NCBI GenBank assembly: GCA_934589155.1
Contig: CAKTNP010000019.1
Coordinates: 1 to 37,274 of the forward strand
Direction of reading: 5' to 3'
From: an uncultured Oscillospiraceae bacterium
Lineage (GTDB): Bacteria; Bacillota; Clostridia; Oscillospirales; Oscillospiraceae
Length of the DNA: 37,274 nucleotides
The notes beneath the pieces are model-generated. The model was not told where the DNA came from. It did not search any database and saw nothing but the letters and a program-made list of their open reading frames with translations. The position numbers and the translations under genes are program-made. Positions 8,995 through 17,901 of this stretch are shown here, in pieces (the stretch's first letter is position 1; the number at the start of each line of letters is the position of its first letter).

Positions 8995-9663
8995 TTACTC
9001 CTTCTCCGAGGGCTCCACGGTGTAGGAGGTGCCCTTTTTGTCCCCGGCTTCCGACATGTGATATTCCGTTACGTTTTTGGCCTGCTCCGCCGCCTCCGGG
9101 TCGTGGGGCGGGAACCAGCAGGAGTTGGCGGGGTCATACCAGGGGCAGTCCTCCGCCGTGACTCCCTTTTCCCGGCACCAGCCGGCGAAGGCCGCATCCA
9201 TGAAGTCGTAGACCCCTTCCATATTGGCGTAAAGGTCCGTGTCCCGGCCGTCGTCAAAGAACAGCTCGATGCAGATGCCGCCCCGGGTCATGAGGAGCTG
9301 CTGTTCCGTGATCTGGCCGAAGGTATAGGTTTTGGATTTTTTGCCGAAGGCGGCGTAGAGAAAGCTGTCCTTGTCATAGTACACGCCGAAGGTGGCGTAG
9401 TACACCAGAAGCCCGATGCCCATGAGCAGCAGGATCCCGGCGATTACCAGATAGAAGGCGGTTTTCTCCCCGGCACCGATGGAGGTGGCCCCCAGCAAAA
9501 TGCCGAAGAAGGTCACCAAGATTCCGGCGATGATATAGCGGCGGGACAGGCGGACGCTCTTGCCGGTTTTTTGCTGGGGGGCCCGGCGGAAGAGCTTGGG
9601 GAAGACCTTGTCCACGGCGTAGCACAGGGCGAAGGTGCCTACAATGACGAGAATTACAAGCAT
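8995..9663 (-). CDS. Membrane protein with three N-terminal helices and a soluble PH-like C-terminal domain
   Basis: The protein has 222 residues. Hydrophobic segments lie at about 1-17, 44-64 and 68-90. A cytosolic-looking region from about 92 has the pattern GVYYDKDSFLYAAFGKKSKTY followed by QITEQQLL, suggestive of a bacterial PH-like fold that ends in an acidic tail. A good ribosome site (AAGGAGAC) precedes ATG 9663. It sits between the cyclo-ligase gene (11-base gap) and the DUF1643 gene (3-base gap). I do not recognise a named family; the PH-like reading is tentative. Confidence 0.7.
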   Translation of the reverse strand: MLVILVIVGTFALCYAVDKVFPKLFRRAPQQKTGKSVRLSRRYIIAGILVTFFGILLGATSIGAGEKTAFYLVIAGILLLMGIGLLVYYATFGVYYDKDSFLYAAFGKKSKTYTFGQITEQQLLMTRGGICIELFFDDGRDTDLYANMEGVYDFMDAAFAGWCREKGVTAEDCPWYDPANSCWFPPHDPEAAEQAKNVTEYHMSEAGDKKGTSYTVEPSEKE

Positions 9664-9674
9664 AGTTTGTCTCC

Positions 9675-10214
9675 TTATTTGACCGGGGCCCAGAGCACCA
9701 GGTCCACGGGAATGTCATATTCGTCGGTGTCCAGATGGGGATACATCTGAAAATCATAGCACAGGGCCACGGTGGGATGGGGCTCCCAGGCTAAGAATTT
9801 GTCGTAAAAGCCGCCGCCGTAGCCGCAGCGGTGCCCCTGAGGATCAAAGGCCAGGCCCGGCATGAGCATGAGGGCCCCGGGATCCTCCGCCAGGGGGCCG
9901 TCGGCCACAGGCTCCGGGATCCCGTAGGCCCCGGGGGCAATGGCGGAAAGGTCGTCCAGCCAGATGAATTTCATTTCATCTCCGTAGACCTTGGGTACCG
10001 CCACCCGCTTGCCGTCCTTTTGGGCGGCGGCCAGAATGGGCAGGGTCCGGACCTCCTGGTTATAGGACAGGTAGCCGTAAATACTCTTGGCGTTTTGATA
10101 GCAGGCTTCGGCCCGGAGCAGCGCGCCCAGGGCCCGGCTGGCCGAATCGATCTGGGCCTGGGTCAGGGCCCGCTTTTGGGCCCGGATCTCGGCCCGCAGG
10201 GCTTTTTTATCCAT
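9675..10214 (-). CDS. 5-formyltetrahydrofolate cyclo-ligase
   Basis: This 179-residue cytoplasmic enzyme converts 5-formyl-THF to 5,10-methenyl-THF with ATP, returning the storage folate to the one-carbon pool. The C-terminal signature PGLAFDPQGHRCGYGGGFYD is intact, and the N-terminal K/R-rich helix (MDKKALRAEIRAQKRAL) is typical. The ribosome site AGGAGG lies 6 bases before ATG. It is the second gene of the operon, 38 bases after the thrE-like gene. Confidence 0.95.
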   Translation of the reverse strand: MDKKALRAEIRAQKRALTQAQIDSASRALGALLRAEACYQNAKSIYGYLSYNQEVRTLPILAAAQKDGKRVAVPKVYGDEMKFIWLDDLSAIAPGAYGIPEPVADGPLAEDPGALMLMPGLAFDPQGHRCGYGGGFYDKFLAWEPHPTVALCYDFQMYPHLDTDEYDIPVDLVLWAPVK

Positions 10215-10252
10215 AGACTGCCTCCTGAAAAGCTGACATCACAAATTTATGG

Positions 10253-11491
10253 TCATTTCGCGGCCTTCCGCTTTTTCCAGATGCCCCACATCCGGGTCAG
10301 GGAGGACACCAGCAGCACCCCCACCGCCAGGCTTCCGGCGGTCTCGGCGGCGTAGAGCATGTGGGAGGAAAAAGCGCTCATGTTTCCCGCCAGGCCCGCG
10401 CTGAGGCCGTAGTAGAGGTAGGCCCCGGGGAACAGGGGGAATAGGGAGATCACAAGATAGCTTGTGGCGGGATATTTCCGGATCCGGGCCATGGCCTCGG
10501 CGTAGGCGGAAATGGCCACAGCGGCCAAAAGATAGGCCCCGCTGTCGGGAAAGCCGATGGCTGCGGCCCCCAGATAGGCTCCCCAGCCCAGGGCGCTGCC
10601 CAGGGTGCACAGCAGCATGCCCCACAGACCGTGGATGTTAAAGAGAATGCAGAAGCCCAGGCAGGACACCAGGGCGATGAGACACTGCATGGGGGCGGAG
10701 TACACCCGGGCCAGGCCCCCGTCGGGAACGAAGTCCCAGAGCATCTGCCCCAGCCCTAAGGCGAAGCCTGTGCCGATGGCGATGGCGGCGGAGATAATGA
10801 ACACCTGGACGATCCGGTTCACGCCGGACATGGTGTCGCCGTAGATAATGTCCCGCATGCTGTTGGTAAAGAGAAAGCCGGGGACCAGCATGGTCAGGGG
10901 GCCGATGATGGCGGCGTCCATGTTCCGCACCAGCCCCGCCAGGGCCAGACCGTAGCCGCAGGCCGCCACCAGAAAGGCGTCCAGCACGGTCTTGAAAAAT
11001 TCGTTGGTGTGGAGGGCGTCCATGGCATAGCTGCACAGGCCGCAGAGAATGCCTCCCAGGGCCGCCGCCAGGGCGTCGGGGAAGGAGCCCTTAAAGAACA
11101 GGGCGAAGCCCGCCGAGGCCAAGGCACAGCCCAGAAGATACTGCCACAGGGCGTATTGCCGGGAGCGGGCCCTGGCGGCGTCCAGCAGGGCCGCGGCCTG
11201 GGCCAGGGAGGGCCGCTCTGCGCAGATGCGCCGAGAGGCGCCGCTGTACTGCTCCAAAAGGTCCAGGTCAGTGCCATGGCGGTCCACCCGGCGCATCCGG
11301 GTCAGGTTGGCTCCGTCGTCGGTTTGGAGGCTGACGATAAGACAGTTGGGGATGGAGTAGGCCTCTCCCTGCACGCCGTAGGCCGCCAAGAGCCGGGTGA
11401 CGGATTCCTCCACCCGGTAGGTCTCCGCCCCGGTGAGTTGGAGCCGGCAGCCCAGGTCAATGGCCAGATCCAATAGCTGATTGTGATCCAT
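10253..11491 (-). CDS. Threonine/serine exporter (ThrE) family protein, fused two-domain form
   Basis: The protein has 412 residues. The N-terminal soluble part (about 1-115) has the family pattern LAIDLGCRLQLTGAETYRVEESVTRL. About ten hydrophobic segments follow from about 113. The first half corresponds to the ThrE/YjjP-type (PF06738-like) domain and the second half, from about 265, to the YjjB-type (PF12821-like) domain that other bacteria encode separately. The conserved GPLTMLVPGFLFTNSMRDIIYGD stretch is in the middle. The family exports threonine, serine or small dicarboxylates; the substrate here is not known. It is the first gene of the operon, with a strong promoter at 11539-11567. 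Confidence 0.88.
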   Translation of the reverse strand: MDHNQLLDLAIDLGCRLQLTGAETYRVEESVTRLLAAYGVQGEAYSIPNCLIVSLQTDDGANLTRMRRVDRHGTDLDLLEQYSGASRRICAERPSLAQAAALLDAARARSRQYALWQYLLGCALASAGFALFFKGSFPDALAAALGGILCGLCSYAMDALHTNEFFKTVLDAFLVAACGYGLALAGLVRNMDAAIIGPLTMLVPGFLFTNSMRDIIYGDTMSGVNRIVQVFIISAAIAIGTGFALGLGQMLWDFVPDGGLARVYSAPMQCLIALVSCLGFCILFNIHGLWGMLLCTLGSALGWGAYLGAAAIGFPDSGAYLLAAVAISAYAEAMARIRKYPATSYLVISLFPLFPGAYLYYGLSAGLAGNMSAFSSHMLYAAETAGSLAVGVLLVSSLTRMWGIWKKRKAAK

Positions 11492-11504
11492 GGATCACGT
11501 TCCT

Positions 11505-11538
11505 TTCCTGGGGCAAGGAGCCCCGTTTCTTCCAGGAA
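11505..11538 (-). other. Hairpin at the 5' end of the thrE-like mRNA
   Basis: GGGGC / GCCCC (11510-11514 with 11520-11524) is nested inside TTCCT / AGGAA (11505-11509 with 11534-11538). It begins at about the expected transcription start. Confidence 0.5.
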
Positions 11539-11567
11539 AGTATAACATTCACGGGGGCAAAAGGCAA
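11539..11567 (-). promoter_or_regulatory. Promoter of the thrE-like operon
   Basis: On the minus strand TTGCCT (11562-11567) and TATACT (11539-11544) are separated by 17 bp, about 48 bp before the start codon. Confidence 0.8.
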
Positions 11568-11585
11568 GGCTTTGGCCATGGAAAT

Positions 11586-11724
11586 GCCCCGAAGGCAGCC
11601 AGATCGCAATGGCCGTCTTCGGGGCGGGAAAAGGGGAACCGAAGTTCCGTGCCCCCAATGGGGCGAAAGGGCGGACCCTCTTTAAAAGAGGAGGAAAGGG
11701 GAAAGGGAAAAGGAGGCTCCGCCC
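11586..11724 (-). other. Hairpin-rich intergenic segment downstream of gltD
   Basis: Five inverted repeats follow one another in about 140 bp. In minus-strand reading order from gltD: GGGCGGA / TCCGCCC (11718-11724 with 11669-11675), enclosing CCTCTTT / AAAGAGG (11677-11691); GCCCC / GGGGC (11651-11664); GGAAC-TTCG-GTTCC, a cUUCGg tetraloop hairpin (11635-11648); and a 9-bp GCCCCGAAG / CTTCGGGGC stem with an inner GCCA / TGGC (11586-11625). The first may terminate gltD (TTTCG follows). The rest could be a structured RNA or a small palindromic repeat element. No gene is seen in the 242-bp gap. Confidence 0.5.
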
Positions 11725-11733
11725 GGGAAAGAA

Positions 11734-13221
11734 TCAAAGCATATTGGTGTAGCCCATGAGGAACCGGTCCACCTCTTTGGCGGCGGCCCGGCCCTCGGTA
11801 ATGCCCCAGACCACCAGGGACTGGCCCCGGTGCATGTCCCCGGCGGCAAAGACCTTGGGGACGTTTGTGGCATAGCTGTCCGGCTCCGTTTTTACGTTGG
11901 TCCGGGGGTTCAGCTCCACCCCGTAGGCCTCCGCCACGGGAGTTTCACAGCCCAGAAAGCCTGCGGCAATAAGCAGCAGGTCGCAGTCCCGGGTCTCCTC
12001 GGTGCCGGGGATCTCACGCATGGCGGTGCGGCCCGTGGCCGGGTCTTTCTCCGGCCGGAGCTTCACGGTGCGGATGGCCCGGAGGGCGCCCTTGTCGTCT
12101 TTCAGGAATTCCTTCACCGTGGTCTCATAGATCCGGGGATCCCGGCCGAAGACGGCGATGGCCTCTTCCTGGCCGTAGTCCGTTTTGCAGACCCGGGGCC
12201 ACTGGGGCCAGGGGTTGGACTCCGTGCGGGCATCCGGCAGCTTGGGCATCATTTCGATCTGGCATACGGAGGCACAGCCGTGGCGGATGCAGGTACCCAC
12301 ACAGTCGTTGCCCGTGTCGCCGCCGCCTACGATGACCACGTTTTTGCCCTTGGCGGAAATGTAGGTGCCGTCTGTGAGGCCGTTATCCAGAAGAGCCTTG
12401 GTGGTGGACCGGAGAAAGTCCACGGCAAAGTAGATGCCCTGGGCGTCCCGGCCCGGCAGCTTCAGATCCCGGGGGTTCTTGGCGCCGCAGCACAACACCA
12501 CGGCGTCGAAGTCCTTGAGGATCTTCCGGGCGGTTCTCTTATCCCCGGCGTCCACGCCGGTACGGAACCGGACCCCCTCCTGTTCCATGAGGGCCACCCG
12601 CCGCAGGACCACGGATTTGTCCAGCTTCATGTTGGGAATGCCGTACATGAGAAGGCCCCCGGGCCGGTCCTCCCGCTCAAAGACCGTGACGTTGTGGCCC
12701 CGGCGGTTCAGCTGGTCCGCCGCCGCCAGGCCTGAGGGGCCCGAGCCGATGACGGCCACCTGCTTGTCGGACCGGACCTTGGGGGGCTGGGGGACCATGA
12801 GGCCCTGGGCCCAGCCGTACTCCGACAGGGTGTATTCGTTTTCTTTAATGGTCACGGGGCTGTCGTTCAGGCCGCAGGTGCAGGCGGCCTCGCACAGGGC
12901 GGGACAGACCCGGCCCGTAAACTCCGGGAAATTGTTGGTTTTCCGCAGTCGGTCCAGAGCGTGGGACCAGTTGCCCCGGTAAACTTCATCGTTCCACTCC
13001 GGAATCAGATTGTGGAGCGGGCAGCCGGAGACCATGCCGCCCAGGGCCATGCCGCTCTGGCAGAAGGGCACGCCGCAGTTCATGCACCGGGCGCCCTGCT
13101 CCCGCCGGGCTCCGTGGTCCAGGGGCGTGTGAAATTCCGAAAAGTTTTGGATCCGTTCCAGAGGCGGGACCGCAGGGTTCTGCTCCCGGTCGAATTCCAG
13201 AAATCCAGTAGGCTTTCCCAT
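11734..13221 (-). CDS. gltD: Glutamate synthase small (beta) subunit
   Basis: This 495-residue flavoprotein takes electrons from NADPH and passes them through 4Fe-4S clusters to the GltB subunit. The N-terminal cysteine-rich region has C46, C49, C54 and C67, then C106, C110, C114 and C116. The FAD dinucleotide motif GSGPSG is at 159-164 and the NADPH motif GGGDTG at 299-304. The C-terminal FAD contact [16 protein letters not shown] is intact. An AGGAGGG ribosome site lies in the 14-base gap after gltB, so the two are translated from one mRNA in matching amounts. Confidence 0.96.
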   Translation of the reverse strand: MGKPTGFLEFDREQNPAVPPLERIQNFSEFHTPLDHGARREQGARCMNCGVPFCQSGMALGGMVSGCPLHNLIPEWNDEVYRGNWSHALDRLRKTNNFPEFTGRVCPALCEAACTCGLNDSPVTIKENEYTLSEYGWAQGLMVPQPPKVRSDKQVAVIGSGPSGLAAADQLNRRGHNVTVFEREDRPGGLLMYGIPNMKLDKSVVLRRVALMEQEGVRFRTGVDAGDKRTARKILKDFDAVVLCCGAKNPRDLKLPGRDAQGIYFAVDFLRSTTKALLDNGLTDGTYISAKGKNVVIVGGGDTGNDCVGTCIRHGCASVCQIEMMPKLPDARTESNPWPQWPRVCKTDYGQEEAIAVFGRDPRIYETTVKEFLKDDKGALRAIRTVKLRPEKDPATGRTAMREIPGTEETRDCDLLLIAAGFLGCETPVAEAYGVELNPRTNVKTEPDSYATNVPKVFAAGDMHRGQSLVVWGITEGRAAAKEVDRFLMGYTNML

Positions 13222-13235
13222 GATCCATCCCTCCT

Positions 13236-16200
13236 TCAGGATTTTTGATTGATGTAGAATGCTTCCATTTCCGCCTGGTCCCGGCTGAGACCCTTCTCCT
13301 CCAGACCGGCGATGGTGGACAACATTTTGCTGTAATCGTTGGGAATGATCTTCTTGAAATAGGGCACGTAGCTGTCAAAGGCGTCGAGGATCCTGCGGCC
13401 CAGGGGGGAATCTGTGGCGGCTACGTGGGCCTCGATCAGGGACCGCAGCTCCGCAATGTCGTGCTTTTCCGTCAGGGTGCACATGGTGACCATCTTTTTG
13501 TTCAGCCGCATGTAGAAATCGTGGTGCTCGTCCAGCACATAGGCGATGCCGCCGCTCATACCGGCGGCGAAGTTCTTGCCGGTTTTGCCCAGAATGGCCA
13601 CCCGGCCTCCCGTCATGTACTCGCAGCCGTGGTCGCCGCAGCCCTCTGCCACGGCCCAGGCCCCGGAGTTCCGAACGCAGAACCGCTCCCCGGCCCGCCC
13701 GTTCACATAGGCCTCGCCGGAGGTGGCGCCGTAGAGGGCCACGTTGCCGATGATGACGTTTTCCTCGGGGCGGAAGGTGCTGCCCTTGGGCGGATATACG
13801 ATGAGCTTGCCGCCGGACAGTCCCTTGCCGAAGTAGTCGTTGCTGTCGCCCTCCAGCTCCAGGGTCAGGCCCTTTGGAATAAAGGCACCGAAGGACTGCC
13901 CGCCGCCGCCCAGACATTTGACCCGGTAGGTATCCTGGGGCAGGGTGTTTTTATAGCGTCTTGTGATCTCGGAGCCGAAGATGGTGCCCAGGGTCCGGTT
14001 GGTGCTGGATACGGGGATGGTAATGCTGTGGGGTTTCCCTTTTTCCAGGTAGGGGCCAAACTCCTTCAGAAGGACGCTTTCGTCCAGGGTTTTCTGCAGC
14101 TCGAAGTTGTAAACGTTCTTGGGGTCAAAGTGGCTGCCCGGTGCCCCCGCATAGGCGGTGGAAAGGATCCCGGACAGGTCCAGGGTCTTGGCCCGCCGGG
14201 TGGCGGGATGCTCCCGGACCTTTAATAGATCCGTGCGGCCCACCAGCTCGGCCACGGTGCGGACCCCCAGCTTTGCCATGATCTCCCGCAGTTCCTGGGC
14301 GATGAAGAGCATGAAATTCATGACGTACTCCGGCTTGCCGCAGAACCGGGCCCGGAGCTTGGGATTCTGGGTGGCCACGCCTACGGGGCAGGTGTCCAGA
14401 TTGCACACCCGCATCATGACGCAGCCCATGGAAATGAGGGGCGCAGTGGCGAAGCCGAACTCCTCGGCACCCAGCATACAGGCAATGGCCACGTCCCGGC
14501 CGCTCATAAGCTTGCCGTCGGTCTCCAGGCACACCCGGCTCCGCAGTCCGTTGCGGATCAGGGTCTGGTGGGCCTCGGACAGGCCCAGCTCCCAGGGCAG
14601 GCCCGCGTTGTGGATGGAGCTCTTGGGAGCGGCGCCGGTGCCGCCGTCATAGCCGGAGATCAGGACCACCTGGGCCCCGGCCTTGGCAACGCCTGCGGCA
14701 ATGGTGCCCACACCCGCCTCGGACACCAGCTTTACGGAGATTCGTGCCTGGCGGTTGGCGTTTTTCAGGTCGTAGATCAGCTGGGCCAGGTCCTCAATGG
14801 AGTAAATGTCGTGGTGGGGCGGCGGCGAGATCAGGGTCACACCGGGGGTGGAGTACCGGGTCTTGGCAATCCAGGGATAGACCTTCTTGCCGGGCAGGTG
14901 GCCACCTTCGCCGGGCTTGGCGCCCTGGGCCATTTTGATCTGAATCTCCTTGGCGCTGACCAGGTACTCGGAGGTGACGCCGAACCGGGCGGAGGCCACC
15001 TGCTTGATGGCACTGTTCCGCTCCGTGCCCAGGCGCTCCGGCATTTCGCCGCCCTCGCCGGAGTTGGACTTGCCTCCCAGCCGGTTCATGGCGATGGCCA
15101 TGCACTCATGGGCCTCCTGAGAAATGGAACCATAGGACATGGCACCGGTCTTAAAGCGCTTCACAATCTCACTGGCGGGCTCCACCTCGTCGATGGGAAT
15201 GGGGGAGGCGTTTTCAAACCGGAAATCCATGACGCCCCGCAGGGTGTGGGGGGTCTGCTCCCGGTCTACCAGGGCGGTGTATTCCTTGAACCGTTTATAG
15301 CTGCCGGAGTGGGTGGCCTCCCGCAGGGCGATGATGGTCTCGGGACTGTACAGGTGGTCCTCCTTGTCGGGGCCGCTTTTCAGCTTGTGTTCCCCCAGAG
15401 AGTCCAGGGTAGTGTCCACCCCCAGACCCAGAGGGTCAAAGGCATGGCTGTGACGCCACTCCACGTCCTCATTGATCTCCGCCAGGCCGATGCCGCCCAC
15501 CCGGCTGACGGTGTTGGTGAAGTACCGGTCGATGACGTCCTTGGAAATGCCCACGGCCTCAAAGATCTGGGCGGACTGGTAGGACTGCAGGGTGGAAATG
15601 CCCATTTTGGCGGCGATCTTTTCAATGCCGTGGAGAATGGCGGAATTGTAGTCGTGAATGGCGGTGTGGTAATCCTTGTCCAGAAGCCCCAGGTCAATGA
15701 GCTCCGCAATGCACTCCTGGGCAAGGTACGGATTCACCGCCCGGGCGCCGTAGCCCAGAAGGGCGGCAAAGTGGTGCACGTCTCTCGGCTCGGCGCTCTC
15801 TAAGATCAGGGACACGGCGGTCCGCTTTTTGGTGCGGATCAGGTGCTGCTCCATGGCGGATACCGCCAGCAGGGAGGGAATGGCCACGTGGTTTTCGTCC
15901 ACCCCCCGGTCCGAGAGGATAATAATATTGGCCCCGTTCTTATAGGCCCGGTCGCAGCTGACGAAGAGTCGGTCCAGGGCCTTTTCCAGGGAGGTGTTCT
16001 TGTAATAGAGAATGGAAATGGTCTCCACGTGGAACCCGGGCCGCTTCATGCTGCGGATCTTCATGAGATCCACGCTGGTGAGGATGGGGTTTTGAATTTG
16101 CAGGACGGTGCAGTTGTCGGCCTTCTCTTCCAGCAGGTTGCCGTCGGAGCCCACATAGACCGTGGTGTCCGTCACCACTTCCTCCCGCAGAGAGTCAATG

Positions 16201-17765
16201 GGTGGGTTTGTGACCTGGGCGAAGAGCTGCTTGAAGCAGTTGAAAAGGCTCTGGTGCTTTTCCGACAGCACCGCCAAGGCCACGTCCGTGCCCATGGAGG
16301 CCGTAGGCTCCGCCCCGTCCCGGGCCATAGGCAGAATGGCGTCGGTCACGTCCTCGTAGGTGTAGCCGAAGGCCTTGTACAGCCGGTCCCGCTCCGCCTG
16401 GGAATAGGCGGGGACCTTCTTGTTGGGAATGGGCAGGTCCCTGAGATAGACCAGGTGGCCGTCCAGCCACTCGCCGTAGGGCTGGCGTCCGGCGTAGTAG
16501 TTTTTACATTCCTCGTCGGAAATGACCCGCTTTTTCACCGTGTCCACCAGGAGGATCTTGCCGGGCTCCAGTCGGGATTTTTGCATGATTTTCTCCGGAG
16601 GCAGATCCAGAACGCCTACCTCCGAGGACAGGATCAAAGTGCCGTCGGTGGTGATGTAGTACCGGCTGGGCCGGAGGCCGTTTCGATCCAGAACGGCGCC
16701 TACCAGATCGCCGTCGGAGAACAAGATGGCGGCGGGGCCGTCCCAAGGCTCCATCATGGTGGCGTAGTAGCGGTACAGGTCCCGCTTTTCCCGGGAGATG
16801 TTGGGGTCGTTTTTCCAGGGCTCCGGGATGGTGATCATAACGGCCAGAGGCAGGTCCATGCCGTTCATGACCAGAAATTCCAGGGTGTTGTCCAGCATGG
16901 CCGAGTCGGAGCCGGCACCGTTGATGACGGGCAGGATCTTGTCCATGTCCTCCTCCATAATGGCGGAGTGCATGGTCTCCTCCCGGGCCAGCATCCGGTC
17001 CACGTTGCCCCGAATGGTGTTGATCTCGCCGTTGTGGAGAATGAACCGATTGGGGTGGGCCCGCTCCCAGCTGGGGGTGGTGTTGGTGGAGAACCGGGAG
17101 TGGACCAGGGCAATGGCGCTTTTGTAGTCCTCGTCCTGCAGGTCCAGATAGAACTTCCGGAGCTGCTTTACCAGGAACATGCCCTTGTAGACAATGGTCC
17201 GGGAGGACAGGGAAGCCACATAGGTGTTGTCGTTGCTCTGCTCAAAGACCCGGCGGATCACGTAGAGCTTCCGGTCAAAGGCCAGACCCTGGGGGGTCCC
17301 CTCCGGCCGCTTCAGGAAGCACTGCATGATATGGGGCATACAGTCCCGGGCGGGGCCGCCCAGAATGTCGGCGTTTACCGGTACCTCGCGCCAGCCCAGG
17401 AAGGTGACCCCCTCCTTGGCGGCGATGATTTCAAACATTTTCTTGGCCTGGCTACGGGCCAGGGTATTCTGGGGGAAGAAGAACATGCCGACGCCGTAAT
17501 CCCGCTCTCCGCCGATGTCCAGAGACAGGGCCTTTGCGGCTTTTTCAAAAAAGTGATGGGAGATCTGTACCATAATTCCCACGCCGTCGCCTACCTGACC
17601 GGTGGCGTCCTTGCCGGCCCGGTGCTCCAGCTTTTCTACGATCCCCAGGGCGCTGTCCACCACCTCATGGGTCTTGTGGCCGTCGATGTTGACCACGGCG
17701 CCGATGCCGCAGGCATCGTGCTCAAACTGGGGGTCATACAGAGTTTTCTGCGGAACGTCATTCAT
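13236..17765 (-). CDS. gltB: Glutamate synthase large (alpha) subunit
   Basis: This 1509-residue enzyme forms two glutamates from glutamine and 2-oxoglutarate, the second half of the GS-GOGAT cycle. The start was chosen at ATG 17765 (MNDVPQK) after an AAGGAAAGGG ribosome site. In the family the short N-terminal propeptide is removed before C19 (DACGIG), which becomes the nucleophile of the class II amidotransferase domain (about 19-430). The FMN-binding (beta/alpha)8 domain lies at about 830-1200 with its 3Fe-4S cysteines near 1113-1125 (CVMMRVCNLDTCPVG). The C-terminal glycine-rich beta-helix domain is at about 1260-1480. All domains are present and the length is normal. Confidence 0.97.
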   Translation of the reverse strand: MNDVPQKTLYDPQFEHDACGIGAVVNIDGHKTHEVVDSALGIVEKLEHRAGKDATGQVGDGVGIMVQISHHFFEKAAKALSLDIGGERDYGVGMFFFPQNTLARSQAKKMFEIIAAKEGVTFLGWREVPVNADILGGPARDCMPHIMQCFLKRPEGTPQGLAFDRKLYVIRRVFEQSNDNTYVASLSSRTIVYKGMFLVKQLRKFYLDLQDEDYKSAIALVHSRFSTNTTPSWERAHPNRFILHNGEINTIRGNVDRMLAREETMHSAIMEEDMDKILPVINGAGSDSAMLDNTLEFLVMNGMDLPLAVMITIPEPWKNDPNISREKRDLYRYYATMMEPWDGPAAILFSDGDLVGAVLDRNGLRPSRYYITTDGTLILSSEVGVLDLPPEKIMQKSRLEPGKILLVDTVKKRVISDEECKNYYAGRQPYGEWLDGHLVYLRDLPIPNKKVPAYSQAERDRLYKAFGYTYEDVTDAILPMARDGAEPTASMGTDVALAVLSEKHQSLFNCFKQLFAQVTNPPIDSLREEVVTDTTVYVGSDGNLLEEKADNCTVLQIQNPILTSVDLMKIRSMKRPGFHVETISILYYKNTSLEKALDRLFVSCDRAYKNGANIIILSDRGVDENHVAIPSLLAVSAMEQHLIRTKKRTAVSLILESAEPRDVHHFAALLGYGARAVNPYLAQECIAELIDLGLLDKDYHTAIHDYNSAILHGIEKIAAKMGISTLQSYQSAQIFEAVGISKDVIDRYFTNTVSRVGGIGLAEINEDVEWRHSHAFDPLGLGVDTTLDSLGEHKLKSGPDKEDHLYSPETIIALREATHSGSYKRFKEYTALVDREQTPHTLRGVMDFRFENASPIPIDEVEPASEIVKRFKTGAMSYGSISQEAHECMAIAMNRLGGKSNSGEGGEMPERLGTERNSAIKQVASARFGVTSEYLVSAKEIQIKMAQGAKPGEGGHLPGKKVYPWIAKTRYSTPGVTLISPPPHHDIYSIEDLAQLIYDLKNANRQARISVKLVSEAGVGTIAAGVAKAGAQVVLISGYDGGTGAAPKSSIHNAGLPWELGLSEAHQTLIRNGLRSRVCLETDGKLMSGRDVAIACMLGAEEFGFATAPLISMGCVMMRVCNLDTCPVGVATQNPKLRARFCGKPEYVMNFMLFIAQELREIMAKLGVRTVAELVGRTDLLKVREHPATRRAKTLDLSGILSTAYAGAPGSHFDPKNVYNFELQKTLDESVLLKEFGPYLEKGKPHSITIPVSSTNRTLGTIFGSEITRRYKNTLPQDTYRVKCLGGGGQSFGAFIPKGLTLELEGDSNDYFGKGLSGGKLIVYPPKGSTFRPEENVIIGNVALYGATSGEAYVNGRAGERFCVRNSGAWAVAEGCGDHGCEYMTGGRVAILGKTGKNFAAGMSGGIAYVLDEHHDFYMRLNKKMVTMCTLTEKHDIAELRSLIEAHVAATDSPLGRRILDAFDSYVPYFKKIIPNDYSKMLSTIAGLEEKGLSRDQAEMEAFYINQKS

Positions 17766-17814
17766 TGTGTTTCCCTTTCCTTCTTTGCGGTTTGACCCTG
17801 CCCGGCTCCTCATT

Positions 17815-17874
17815 CCGGACAGGACCGGAGCCCCCCAGAGGGGGGCAGTCCCGGCTGCGGGATCCGCAGCCGGG
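17815..17874 (-). other. Three stacked hairpins between glnN and gltB
   Basis: The 136-bp gap holds CCCGGCTGCGG / CCGCAGCCGGG (17850-17874, loop of 3), GCCCCCC / GGGGGGC (17830-17846, loop of 3) and CCGG / CCGG (17815-17828). On the minus strand none is followed by a T run. No promoter for gltB is visible, so glnN-gltB-gltD may be one transcript with partial termination or processing here. On the plus strand the first hairpin is followed by a T tract at 17882-17889, but no plus-strand gene is present. Confidence 0.6.
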
Positions 17875-17901
17875 TTGCGATCTTTTTTTGTGACTGATGG
17901 C

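Noticed and set aside
13245..17795. Long open frames on the plus strand across gltB and gltD (several hundred codons)
   Set aside because: They mirror the third-position GC bias of the minus-strand genes, have no family signatures, and lack ribosome sites. They are shadows.
17830..17890. Plus-strand terminator suggested by the T tract at 17882-17889
   Set aside because: No plus-strand gene precedes it. The T run is read as A on the transcribed strand.
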